Below are positions 1 through 11,300 of a stretch of DNA of 64,000 nt, one piece after another. The stretch lies in NCBI GenBank assembly GCA_030407315.1, contig JALQPE010000317.1:1-64000 (forward strand), read 5' to 3'. Each line of letters opens with the position of its first letter. Positions within the stretch are counted from its first letter, which is position 1. A program made the position numbers and the translations under genes. The notes under the pieces were generated by a model. The model saw only the letters and a program-made list of their open reading frames with translations, searched no databases and was not told the origin of the DNA. The DNA comes from Asparagopsis taxiformis. Lineage: Eukaryota; Rhodophyta; Florideophyceae; Bonnemaisoniales; Bonnemaisoniaceae.

Positions 1-171
1 GTTGGGGCAGGGCTTCGATGCGGACACCTTTCTGAGAATGCCGAGTTCAGTACAGTAACCAAAAAGCTATTTTCGATCAGATCTTTCGATGTCTTGAGAC
101 GCGTGGCCTCATATGAGACACTCTTTTGGTTCGCTACTGGCAACGGTACTGGCCAACGTCTCCCGTGGTGA
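1..171 (+). other. Possible 3' end of a gene entering from the left edge
   Basis: One forward frame is open from base 1 for 56 codons and ends at a TGA at 169-171. The peptide shows no domain I recognise, and it includes the stretch at 103-117 that matches the palindromic part of the transposon-like element at 37.2-37.6 kb. It may be the tail of a gene lying outside the window or simply open by chance; nothing here decides between these. Confidence 0.15.
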
Positions 172-2756
172 TGATCCTACGGCAGGAGTTGCATTGGATC
201 GTCCTCTCGGAAACAGCTACCAAAAACAAGCAGCTCTATCAACAATTCAAAGTGATGCGGATAATTGATTTTTAAATCGAAACATTCAAAATCCCAGCGG
301 TTCGGAGCCTAGAAATAGAGGCTCAACTCGACGGAAGAGAGGATTTTATGAAAGGCGGGACCGGAAATCAGATGGTAACAATGTTCCACCTGCAGTTCGA
401 TGAGAGGTGAGGGGAATACACACAAACACACGATCTTACTAACTCCTTTCGTAGAACCTATCCACGGCGGACGCTATCAGCATGGGCTGTTAATGTGTGG
501 GATAGAAACGAACCGTAGGCTCTACTAGCTGAAAAAATCATAGAGTTGCTCCTGTGTTACGTTCGTTTTTCAGCGAACTCAACATGTTGCGTCGGATTAA
601 AGCCCCTGCTGCGTCCTGAAGTACCAAGTTCACCATTCAATTAAAAACGACTCTGAATACATACATTGTGTCTCTCTTCTATATCCAGATCAAATTGGCA
701 ACGTTCTACACTTTGATGCATGTCGACAAGTAGATTCGAACATCAAACTGCCGAAAGAATTCATGGTAGATTTCCTCCCAGCACGTTTCATAACCTAGAT
801 CTCCAACTCCACTTTATTGAACTCAGGTTGGAAAACCTATTCTGGTTTCTGACAACTCAAACTTAAGCAGGTAAGGATGAATAGAATCAATCTAAGAAAA
901 AATTCAGAGCATTGTTTCGTCTATCCTATACGAGAAAAAACTGTAAAACAAGAGTTTAATCGCCTCGGCGAACGAAGATCCATAACCTCTTATCATTTCA
1001 ATTTTTCGCAAATACATACGTGGAAATTGAAGTCACCGAGTACAGAATTCTTCATCAAGATCCACTTCACATGTTTCCTCTCTTCCATTTGAATTGATCG
1101 CCCATCTTATACGCCATGGGCGGCCATGAATAGTATCCCTCTGTCCGCCTATTTGTCACATGACACCTTGTAATTCTCCATTGTAGCAATGTTATTTTTG
1201 AAAAATATCATGAAGCACTGCTCATATTTCTTGATATACGAAGATTACAAATTTCATGCACATTGTTTGGGTTCATTCAATCCATTGAAGACCCTAACGT
1301 GCTCCACTGACAACTTTCATAAACCATTCGCTGGGAAATTGAAAAGTAAAAGGAAAGAATAGTACGTTTTCGTGGTTCCTTCTACATCCCCAGAACTTCT
1401 CCCAGAACAAGATAGTTCCAGATATTTTATCGGGAATAAGTTTCTGTATACACTTCCAAGCCCTAGAGGGCATTCTCCAAACTTGTGTAGCAGTTTCCAG
1501 AGACAATTCCTGGATGAATCCATTATATTTGATTGGAACTTGAACTGGACTCTTAATGCCTTTCCAACTCATCGATTGAGTGCAAATAGATATATATGGC
1601 AGACAGATGCTCTGATGTTGCTTGATTATTATTCTTCTCTCTGCTTCTCCCTTCAAATGCGTGGAAATTACAGTGAGATGCTGTACGAAGTTCTTCTGTT
1701 TCTCGGCCCAAAATCAGCTTCTGTCAGTTCATGATGTTTGTTCTATTTCGCATGTTTGTCATCGTATTGAAGAAGAACGTTCAGGTCACTTACTTTTCCT
1801 GAATGCTATTGCGGGGCTCCCTGTTTCTCTTCCAGTGCGCGCGTTGGAATTAATTTCATAGATTCCCGCCTCACCTGTTTGACTCTGATAGTAGCTTCCT
1901 GATAGTAGCTTCGCTGTGCAAAAGCGTCAGTAGTATAAAAGCTAGGAATGTATCGGGAGAAAAGATAAATGGAGTATTTATAGAGCGGGTGGTCGGAGGA
2001 TCACTCCGTTATCAGCAGATGTTTCAGTGCCGCGCGGAAAGTGGTGACAGCTTCGTGAAGCGCCAAAATGGATCGACGGTATACGGCTGTGAAGATATAA
2101 ACGTGCTTTCGTGCGTCTGAACCGGGAGATCTGTTTGAAATCGAACGGTGCGTCGGGGAGAAAATGCAGTGTGTGTCAGTGTGGTAGACACTAACGTCAT
2201 GGGTGCTTGATGGAATTTGGAGAAAGGGGTGATGACGACACCAGTTGGGTGTGCCGCGCTGGTAATGTGACCCGCAGGCGTGGCGGGTCCACGGAATACG
2301 GACCGCGTGGATGTGATGATCTGTCAGAGCATAGCGGTGGTGAATGTTTTCCACAGTTTTTGAGATGGTGAAAAACTGGAAAGTTTCGGAGGGGAGAAAG
2401 TAGAAAATGGGTTTTCAGTTTTTAGGAAAAGGGTGAGGCGGAAAATGGAGGCTGGTCACGGAGAGCTGTCACGGAAAAAGAGCGGGAGCCTAACGGAGCG
2501 GAGGCCCACGAAACGAGGCTATTTGAGCGCATGGCACCTGAGCAGTTTTTTCGACATATTTTGGGAACAACAAATAAGAGTGCGACAAGCTCTGTCAAAT
2601 GGGGGACGAAGCAAAACTATTGGCCGAGGCATTTTTGGGGGGCGAAGGAAGGTGATTGGCTGACAAAGAGGGGTGAAAGATTGAGAGAGGCCTACAGTAT
2701 ACCCGTTCCACCGTGGGTAAATTGTTCGCTCCCCAGAAAACGGGTGATACAAAGAA
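172..2756. other. Gene-free stretch
   Basis: Only short overlapping open frames on both strands are present, none with a recognisable domain, signal peptide or membrane pattern. The sequence is fairly AT-rich up to about 1.9 kb. I see no RNA gene and no clear tandem array. Pieces of decayed mobile DNA would fit but are not demonstrated. Confidence 0.5.
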
Positions 2757-3284
2757 ATGATGGCACTTATAAGGATATTCGTGGCTTGCCTGGTTGTTCT
2801 TTTCATCTTCTCGCTTGTCTTGGCTTTCCTGTGGCCGATGTTCAGACTGGAGTGGGATTTCAGTGCTATAGGGGAGACCATGCTCGAGTCTCGCGACAGA
2901 CCATCTTTTTCCAGAATGCGGATCCTTATTCCGATAACTCTCGCCGAACTGGCAGTGGGTTATCTCCTTACGGCCCTTACACTTCTGGAAACAAGCGGTA
3001 ATTCAGGTTTTCTTCGCGTTTTAATTGTTTCTTTCAGTTTCTTTTCTTCATTTTACAGCTTTGCAGTCTTCGTTGCTGGGATTTGGAGTAGTGTCGAAGC
3101 GATTATTACCTTGATAGGGAAGAGTGACGAAGCAGTTGGGCTTCTGCTTGCAGGAAATCTCTCATTTGTTCTGATCAGTCTCGACTACAGCATCGACTTG
3201 GCAAGATTCAACACTATCGTTTCCTTCTCAGCGGAATCTGAAACGAAGACAATCTACAGGTTTAATTCAGAATCACGGATGTAG
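2757..3284 (+). CDS. Possible four-pass membrane protein, unknown function
   Basis: This 175-residue open frame is strongly hydrophobic. A first segment spans about residues 3-26, a second about 55-78, a third about 85-112 and a weaker fourth about 125-145, with polar loops between and a polar tail. Start codons occur in tandem (MM). I recognise no family. It lies alone in a gene-poor region with no clear promoter motif, so it could be a species-specific small membrane protein or a chance frame; the regular spacing of hydrophobic stretches favours a real protein modestly. Confidence 0.4.
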   Translation: MMALIRIFVACLVVLFIFSLVLAFLWPMFRLEWDFSAIGETMLESRDRPSFSRMRILIPITLAELAVGYLLTALTLLETSGNSGFLRVLIVSFSFFSSFYSFAVFVAGIWSSVEAIITLIGKSDEAVGLLLAGNLSFVLISLDYSIDLARFNTIVSFSAESETKTIYRFNSESRM

Positions 3285-4659
3285 TTCTCCGCAATAGTTG
3301 CGAACCTGTATTTCATTTGAATAGATGCCTGCCGAAGATTTCCATACCTGCTAAAGAAGATGAAATAAGATGGCGAACCTATCCCTGCTGGACAGAATCT
3401 ATTGTTCCTTTATGTGTAAGTAGCAGAATGAACCGACTCTTTGAGCCTCGAACCAGACGAACAGAAGTGGCGGTAGTTCCCCAGTTTAGTGTGATCTTAT
3501 TGGCTACAAAGTAGCCAAATAGCGGAGTGGCGATATCCGGACAACCCACTTTCCACGCATCGGGCAGAACAGCGTGATGATTTTCCCATACAACTGTATC
3601 TCACAAACTGAGGGGTATCGATATGACATTTCACGCTGAAATACACTCATGGGATTTTATACGTGTATCCCTTACTAAAGGCAAGGAAAATACAATTTGT
3701 CCACAAGACTGACATGGCAGATTCGATGAGGCCGCACATTACAGCCATGTTGAAAGAAATATTGCAACGTACAGCTGTACGTTCGAGACACATAGAACTT
3801 AGTTCTGTGACGACGTATCCTTACTGTCGTACAGCACAGTCGGTATGAAAGATTGAGAGGGCGGGTTGGTCACTTGCAAATGGATAAGGAAAAGATGAGG
3901 GTGTGACGTATGTTGGACGTACGATCATGAACCGCTAGCTAGAGTGGTAAATTTTATGTTGAAGACAATGTGGCCTTTCGTCGTCAAGGGGAATGATTCA
4001 CACGTGTGTAGGGTATGCGGCATTCGGCCGCCTACAGAAAAGTGGCACCGGCTGCTGCGAACAGGAGAGAATACAGAATAGCGATTAAAATTTGAGTATT
4101 TCCAGTTGCCAAGTGGACGAACAGAAATTCAGTTTTTCTGATTGAACCAGAACAATGAGTAAATTTTCTGGTGGTATCAGGGGCGAAGGTGAGGGTCGGC
4201 ATAAAGTATAACTAAATTTTAATTTAATACATCAACCGCTCTTATAGATCAGCTATGATTGATTGGCTTTTGGTAAACGCCATTGCTGGCTGGCTCGACA
4301 CCTGCCAATGATTTTTCACAAGGCATACAACTGTATCAGTTCTACGCGTGTTTTTTCTCTACAATGGCATGTCAGGAAGGATTTCATATCGATTGAAGTA
4401 TGCCGGGATCATTTGAATTCGATTCATGTTTTAAATTTAAATTGGAACAGACCGGATACCGACGGCAACCTCCTGTCCTGATCGCCTTAATCGCCAGTCA
4501 CGATGATCCACCGTGACGGATGAACGCAACACGTATCAACCAGATCATTCAGCACCTGAGCCGCAATAGGTCCTGGCAGTCGTGCTACTTATCGGTTTGT
4601 GCTGAATGCTAGCAACAACTCTCTCGCGATAGAAACCATTTTAGTATTGACATAGCCAT
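3285..4659. other. Gene-free stretch with an 18-base perfect palindrome
   Basis: No supportable gene. It contains a perfect 18-base palindrome at 3766-3783 (AACGTACAGCTGTACGTT) and scattered short CGTAC-type motifs over the next 200 bases. The segment next to the 3' end of the cysteine-rich gene (about 4200-4650) is AT-rich with no protein signal. Confidence 0.45.
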
Positions 4660-6386
4660 CTAACTAATGAATGGTAGGCACTCAGTTTCACCCTCACCAT
4701 ACGAGAATGTTCCAGCTGGACACGGTTCACAATGCACTGTGCCTTCTGCATTGGAGAACATATCAGCCGGACAATTTTGACAAAACGAACTACCATCGTC
4801 CGATTCGAAGGTTCCTGCTGGGCAAGGCAAGCAAACTTCATCTTCTTCAGTACTGAAGGTACCTGGCAAACATTTTCCGCAACGTCCATTTCTCATTCCC
4901 ATACCATCTCCACACACACAGATAGACTCATCCCGAAACGGGGCCTCCATCCCTCTTGGACATCGCCGACAAGCTAGTCCATCACTCGCCATTCCAGCCG
5001 AGCATCTTGAGCACAGAAATGAACTGCTACCGAATAATCTGCGATTCGGTCCAGTCCCTGGATCGCATCTTCTACAATCGACACCCTCCGGAGTGTCCGG
5101 TCGACACAGCGTTGGGACACAATCGACAAAGTCATTCGTGCGCCTATACCCATTCGCACAACCAGTTTGTACGTTTCGACATTGATCTACCGAAAGAACC
5201 TCTAGATCACTGATGAATAGTCTTGGTCCTATGCCTAATGCTGTACCTTCTGGACATGCAACACATCTCAAATTATCTTCCGATGCAACCAACCCAGGAG
5301 GACATCCACGACATGACGACATGCCTCTTTCAGGTGAGATGCGACCTGGGGAACACCGTTCACATACTTCTCCGTTAAAGCTGCTAGTGCCAGGTTCACA
5401 TGCTACACATCTCCCATCCACTACCTTGTTTCCTGATGGACATCTGCACCCGCTGAATGATCCTATCATTCCAGCTGGGCATCGTGTACATTGTGTGGCA
5501 TTTGGTGCAAGAGCCACACTATTCGAAGTGCATCTTTCACAAAGACCTGTTGTTGGACTTATGCGTTGCTCAGGTGGGCATCTCACACAAGCTCCATCCG
5601 CCTTCTCGATTGCATCAATTGGACAAGGCCCCTTCTTCTCCTACACACAGTTGATCCAACGCCACGCGATGTCAAACTAGGCCCACATCGCTCACATGAG
5701 CCGAAACCAAACTCATCAAATGTGCCTGCGGGACATGGTGTGCATTCACGAGCTCCTCGTTCGGAAAATGTACCTTGTGGGCATCTTTCACATGACTGTG
5801 ATGAACGTTCTGCCTTGAAATTTCCACTGAAACATCTTGTACATCCGCCATTTCCGTTATTTTCTCTACCAGCAGGACATACTACTGGTTCACATGCGGT
5901 GATACTTCGTGACCCACCAGCTGAGAATGTATTCCTTGGGCATCTTGTACAACGAAGATTTAGTTCATCAGAACTGAACATTCCTGCCGGACACGGCTCA
6001 CATCTTGTTCCATCGGAATTTAGTGTGGTACCAGGTCTACATGCCAGGCAGTTCGAAATATCAGTTGCACCCCGTCGAGACGTTGTACCACTTGGGCACG
6101 GTCTACACTGAGAATCTTTCATGAATGTTCCAAATGGACATATTGTACATAGATCTCGACCTGGTGAACCGGTGCTCAGGGTCGTTCTACCCGCCTGACA
6201 GGGTCGGCATGATGACGACTCAATTCTGTCCTGCCAAGTTCCGATTGGGCAAGGAGAACAGGAAGTTCCATTTCGAAAGGTTCCAGGCCGGCATCGTTGA
6301 GCATTAGATGAAGAGATGAGAAATTTGCAGATGGCGACTTTGAGGAGGTTTAGTGCTGAGATATGAGATGAAGCTAAGATTTTCAT
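4660..6386 (-). CDS. Secreted cysteine-rich protein with GCC2/GCC3 (ephrin-receptor-like) repeats; frame broken once
   Basis: The protein begins with a hydrophobic signal-like segment (about residues 1-30) and then consists almost entirely of short repeats of the form CxPGTFxxxxxxxCxPCP, the pattern of the ephrin-receptor-like/GCC2-GCC3 cysteine-rich domain found in extracellular proteins. The first frame (6386 to 5583) carries the signal peptide and about 235 residues of repeats. The repeats then continue at the same register in another frame to a stop at 4660. In that second frame an in-frame TAG lies at the join near 5640, followed by KKGPCPIDAIEKADGACVRC. A one-base change in the G/A-rich tract around 5635-5650 would join the two into about 575 residues. 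It is a diverged paralogue of the oppositely oriented gene at 7300. Function is unknown; an extracellular matrix or cell-surface role is inference. Decay, an assembly indel or a tiny intron could explain the break. Confidence 0.7.
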
Positions 6387-7299
6387 GTTGTGAAGCGTCA
6401 GGGTTGAGTACAGTTTTCGAGAGATGAGCGCGAGAGGTTTGCAGCTTTATCAGTGAAAGTTTGAGCTTGCGATGGGATCGAAGGAGAGCAGAGACTTGGT
6501 TATGGGCTCGAATCTTAGACACGTTACTAAAGCATCCCGAGCATGTATCATGCAAGTGACAAGGCAAAATGACGAGGGCAAGATATAATTTCATGTGCCC
6601 ATTGTCGAGAAGCATGATATGCTTCCGACGGGTGGATGCAGTTGAATATAGGCACTGCTGGCAATTGAATTGTATTGTACAAAACATACAGGCAAGATTT
6701 TATATCTAGACGAGGAGATTGCCGCAATATATGTTTTGTCATTTTTCATCGTCGACGTGAACTTCGTTTACGTCAATGGTGGTGGACGGACAATATTTAG
6801 TAAAGCGCTTCTCATGTCTATGATGTTTGTAACATACCTTAGCTCTTATGCACATTCTAATGTACGGTCATCCTTGGATTATCGTACATGATCCTGTGTG
6901 AATCATTTCGCGCTGTTTTTAGGTTTATTCGCTTCATCTGTTTGCAATGTTGTTTTGGCCGCGATACATGTTTTTGTGCTTCCAGGAGCGAATCTCCGAC
7001 CAGGCACGTTCATGGACCCTAGGGTACTTACACCCCATATTTTGCTCCATCTGCCCATCGGGATGCATATTTCTTTCCACAACAAAAAGGGTTTGCTGTG
7101 AATGTTGCATCGTCATGATTAAAATTGTTCTCGTAGACCTTGTCACGGGTTTCCCCGCCTCAAGCACAGTAGACTGATTTACTGAACAACTTCACTCTCC
7201 CTCACACAACACTCCGAAACCTGTTAATCCGTAGGCGTAAATATCACACAATGCCAAAACGACCTCTCTCCAACCCACTCGTACGTCAAGACACCCACC
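6387..7299. promoter_or_regulatory. Shared upstream region of the two divergent cysteine-rich genes
   Basis: This 913-base spacer lies between the starts of two divergently oriented paralogues, so it should hold both promoters. Short open frames on both strands show no domain. The last 90 bases before 7300 are rich in CA and pyrimidines, like the leaders of other genes in this window. I see no convincing TATA box. Confidence 0.4.
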
Positions 7300-8382
7300 A
7301 TGAAGCATTTCACCCTCAACCTCATCATATCAATTATCTTCCTCCAATCTATTCACATTGCCTATTCACAACGCCGTCTCAGATGTCGCCCCGGCACCAT
7401 ACCAGTGAACGGTACCACATGCATCGAATGTCAGCCTGGAACCTTCCAAGAAGAAGACCAATGTGTGCCGTGTCCTCCTGGTACATTCATCCAATTCGCC
7501 TTTGCCAGATTCTGTCGTCCATGTCCGATCGGTCGTTTCTCAAGTACTTTTGGTATGGAACGATGTGAATTCTGTCCTCGAGATTCAGCAGCTCGAAACG
7601 AAGGATCTGCAGAATGCACTTCATCCTGCCGAAGTGGCTGCCCGCAATGTGCACCTGGTTTCGGATATGATGCTGGAAGCAATCAGTGCAGAAAATGTGC
7701 GCCCGGGACTATCAGTTCTGTCTTCAGCGCGACACCTTGTTTTCCGTGTGGAACCAGATCGGTGCCGAATGAAGATCAGACGAAGTGTATCTGTCCTCCT
7801 GGATTACTCAGGGGTTTTAAAATGTCCAGTGGATCATGTGTGAAATGTCCATCAGGAGCCAGTTCACCAGATGGTCTTAGGTGCGTGTGTGAACCTGGTC
7901 GAATTCCTGAAAGGTTTTTTTCCTCTAGGGAACTGGCCCGGTGTAGATGGCCCCTGGGTAAAATAGACGTTAATGAAACATGTGTGGAATGTACACCAAG
8001 AAATATCAGAAGAGGTGAATGTAATCTATGCAGTGCCGGGAGAGGTGTTGTTGATGACAGATGCGAACCTTGCAGAGGGAATACTGTTTCAAGAAATAGG
8101 GACCTGGAACCATGCGAAGAATGCCCTGATGGATTCGTGCCGAACAGATCAAATTCGGATTGTATCTGCCCGCGTGGAACGGGATTGACTGAAGATGGCA
8201 GTTGTTAAATTTGTCAACCAGGCTTTGCATGGGATTCCTTTCAGGGTATTTGTTTCGCATGTAGCACTCGTGGTGGTATTAGCAGAGAGCCTGGTAGCGT
8301 CCGATGTCGAACCTGCCCGTTCGGGTGGGAGCCGAACGAAACTGGTACGCGCTGCATCAGAGCGTTATGCTCGCTAAATTAG
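7300..8382 (+). CDS. Secreted cysteine-rich protein with GCC2/GCC3-type repeats; in-frame stop near the 3' end
   Basis: The frame begins with a clear signal peptide (about residues 1-24, hydrophobic core LNLIISIIFLQSIHIAYS). It then runs through repeated CxPGTFxxxxxCxPCP units typical of the ephrin-receptor-like GCC2/GCC3 domain. A TAA at 8206-8208 closes the frame after 302 codons. The same frame continues beyond it without another stop to TAG at 8380-8382 and still encodes repeat-like sequence (ICQPGFAWD, CFACS, CRTCPFGWEPNETGTRC). The original protein was therefore probably about 360 residues and the TAA a nonsense change, an assembly error or a read-through site. The gene is a paralogue of the divergent gene at 4660-6386; both start with signal peptide then RCRPGT. 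Function unknown. Confidence 0.7.
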
Positions 8383-11300
8383 ATCAATTCGAAGTAACCA
8401 CTTCACTCGTGTTGCTGAGATCCGTTGAGGCAGATACGAATGGCCCAGTAGGAAAATCTGGATTTGCGAATTTCTATCTACGCAGAGCAATATTTGGAAT
8501 ACAGCAGCGCTGGGAGATTTGATCAAGAAAACACGGAAAGTTTGACGTCGCCACTAAATATATGTGTTCCAGTCTTCGCGGGGAGCATTGTAGAAAGAAT
8601 GTGTCCTTTATTGTCCACCGATGATGTCGACGGCGAGGTTAGATGAATACCAAGCTGTACTGTAAGCAGTGTATTGAGTGAGTCGTTTGTTTGGAAGTAA
8701 AGCGGTGTGACGGGTTGTGGTCGCAGGCGCGGGGCGGAAAAGAAAGTTATTTGTCTGTCGCCGCGCACCGTGTCTGGTGCCCTGTAGAGGAGCGGTAGTT
8801 TCGAGATGAATTGTGCCGGTTTGAGGGCTTTTTCAGCAAGTCTGCCGGGTTTGTTGGACGAGGCAATGTGAGTTGGGGAAAGGGTTTAGAGGCGAGTTTG
8901 CTATCTGTGCCAGTGATGTTTGACATCAATGTGGCGCGACGTTGGAGCACGGAATTTAGCTGTGTCAGTGCTTATTGCAGCTGCATTATCAATAAAGAGG
9001 GGAATGGGACGTGCCATTGGGACCCGATCTCGCTAAGGAAGTTGGCGATAGTGAGAAGTAATTCGCCAGAATGGCCGGCAGTGACGTACTCGTCATGATG
9101 AGTAGAGGCTACAACATTCGAGTGGCGAATTGTTGTAGAAGATGACTGTTTCCGCAGTGGAACAGTGGGTGTGGGGGCATACGGCAAAGTCAGAATCAGA
9201 ACAGCCTTGAAGCCCGGCCGTGTTCTGTCGTGAGTATTCAATGCCTTGGTTTATGGTGCCTTTCGAGAAGTGAAGTACTCTGGTGGCAGCTATCCAGTGG
9301 AAGCTAGAGGGTGTTTGAGTGTGTCTGCCGAGGAGAACAGTGACGAAAGATATATCCGGGCTTGTGCAATCGCAAAGATGTTTTAGCGCAACAGAAAGGG
9401 ATTTGTAATCATGTTCACACATATATGTAGTGCAATGGCTTTGTCGATTCGACAACGGGAAGCATTGGGTGTGAGCCGAATCGGCGAGACACAGAGAGGT
9501 GTTCGAGCCCTCCTGTCTCGGTAGTCAGGCACGGGTCGAGTGTGGTAGAGCAAAGGCGAATCGCCTGCATTAGTGTGGGTTGTAAGGCCACACAGACGAT
9601 CAGTCTAGAATCCTGTGGTCACATGGTGAGTCATGGTGGTGGACCGAAAGGATGGTTGTTCACCAACCCAAATAGGAAAGAAGGGAGAACACCAGGCACA
9701 ACAGGGATGAATGACTTTTATAAGAAGAAAAAAGCGAAGGAGAAAGGGGATACCTATAGAATAGGGCGGGCGCTGGTACAGCGCTGCATACAGCGATACG
9801 CTGGTACAGTGGAGGAGGGGCTGTGGCTCAAGAGCCGGGCACCAGGCACCCGAAGATACCTGATCGAAGGGCACGCGCACCACCGGTGACGCGTGGTATC
9901 GGGGAAAGGGAAGCTGATCCAGCGTAATAACCATTCAAAGACTGAATCAGAGAGTGACCAGTGTCGGCGCGGTCGGCGCTATAGAAAAAGACGAAGCAGG
10001 CTTCCATGAGACTGCAAAACGAGATTTAGGAGTACATCAATAACCAAGTCCGATTAGTCTGCGGGGGGTGTTGAAAAAGCACGACGGCCTAGACAGAAGC
10101 TGATAAATCGGTAAGTGGGTTCCAGAAGCAGGGAGGACACTATAGCAGAATTTGAAGCATACTACCATGAGACAGCGCAACGAAATCTGGGAGTATCCCA
10201 CAGCATTGCCTCCAGATGGGCACCAGGCATACGAAGAAACCTGATAGAGGGACACGCGCACCACCGGTGACGCGTGGCCGGGACTGTTCTGATATAGCGT
10301 CCCGACATTGAGAAGCTGAATCAGCGAAAAAGGACACTGGAAGAGTGCCAAGCACCATTTCCAAGGGCGAAACACGCCGAATCAGTAGACAAAACGCACT
10401 CTGGGAGTAGATTGGACACGGAGCTTCCGGCTGGCTTTTACAATCAAAGGGAATGGCGGTTCGCCTCTAGTTAAGTAATAAATTACATGTGGCTTGTAGC
10501 CTTAAATGTCCTTGTGTTTGGTGCCGAATGGATAGGCTAGATACTGATACAGTGGGGTGGTCGCAAAACACGAAGTGACGGATGCTCCGGCAGCGCTGAA
10601 ACACTGTACATACAGTTTAAACTGTTATTTTTAATGTAAATTTAAGTGTATCATTGGTTTCACAAGCCATGTATTCAGTGATTGTACTGCTGTTAGAAAA
10701 ATAGTCCAAAATAGTTGCGAAATAAAAGAATTGGGTAAAGTTCCCAGAATTGGAGGCGAAACACCTATCTGTTAGTGCCCGGCCAAGTGGCATGGCACTA
10801 AATTGATCCACCTGGATTATGCTGAAGCATCGTACAGGAGTAAGCCGGCAAAGTTAAGAGTGAGATCTTTTTCTTTAGAGCCAAAGTGCGGTGTGGGTCC
10901 AGCTATGAAATATTGCTACCTTTGAAAGGGGGAAGAGGTGAGTAGGGTAGTTAATTGTGTTTTTTATGATGTAGGATGTGGTCCTGTGTGCATGTGATTA
11001 CATCTGGGGCGACCATTACCTTTATACGAATACTGTAATGTATGGAGCCCCTTTCTTCTGTCGCATTGAAATGAACGTATTGTTAGGCCAGATGGATCAT
11101 TCTCGGGTAGAAATTTTTGCCTCTATCGGCGACGAAAACAAAAGGGTGCTGACTTTTCACGTCTTGTAAACCTAGAAGTCATGTACCGTGAGTCTGTGAT
11201 TACTGCCGGTCGGAGGGAGTGTTAATTCAGCGTACTCGAGGATTCTAGATTAGTTTCAATACGGCGCCGGCGCCTATGGATGGGGTACACGTTTCACCCC

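Noticed and set aside
2433..3001. Overlapping short frames near the putative membrane protein
   Set aside because: No domain and mutually overlapping; only the hydrophobic frame at 2757 has a consistent pattern.
9485..9520. tRNA-like 3' half with a TTCGAGC loop and 7-base outer stem
   Set aside because: The loop and inner stem do not fit T-arm geometry, and no D-arm or anticodon arm is found upstream; it is a plain stem-loop.
9542..9889. 115-codon forward frame
   Set aside because: Composed largely of the local repeat blocks and basic low-complexity sequence; treated as part of the repeat field.
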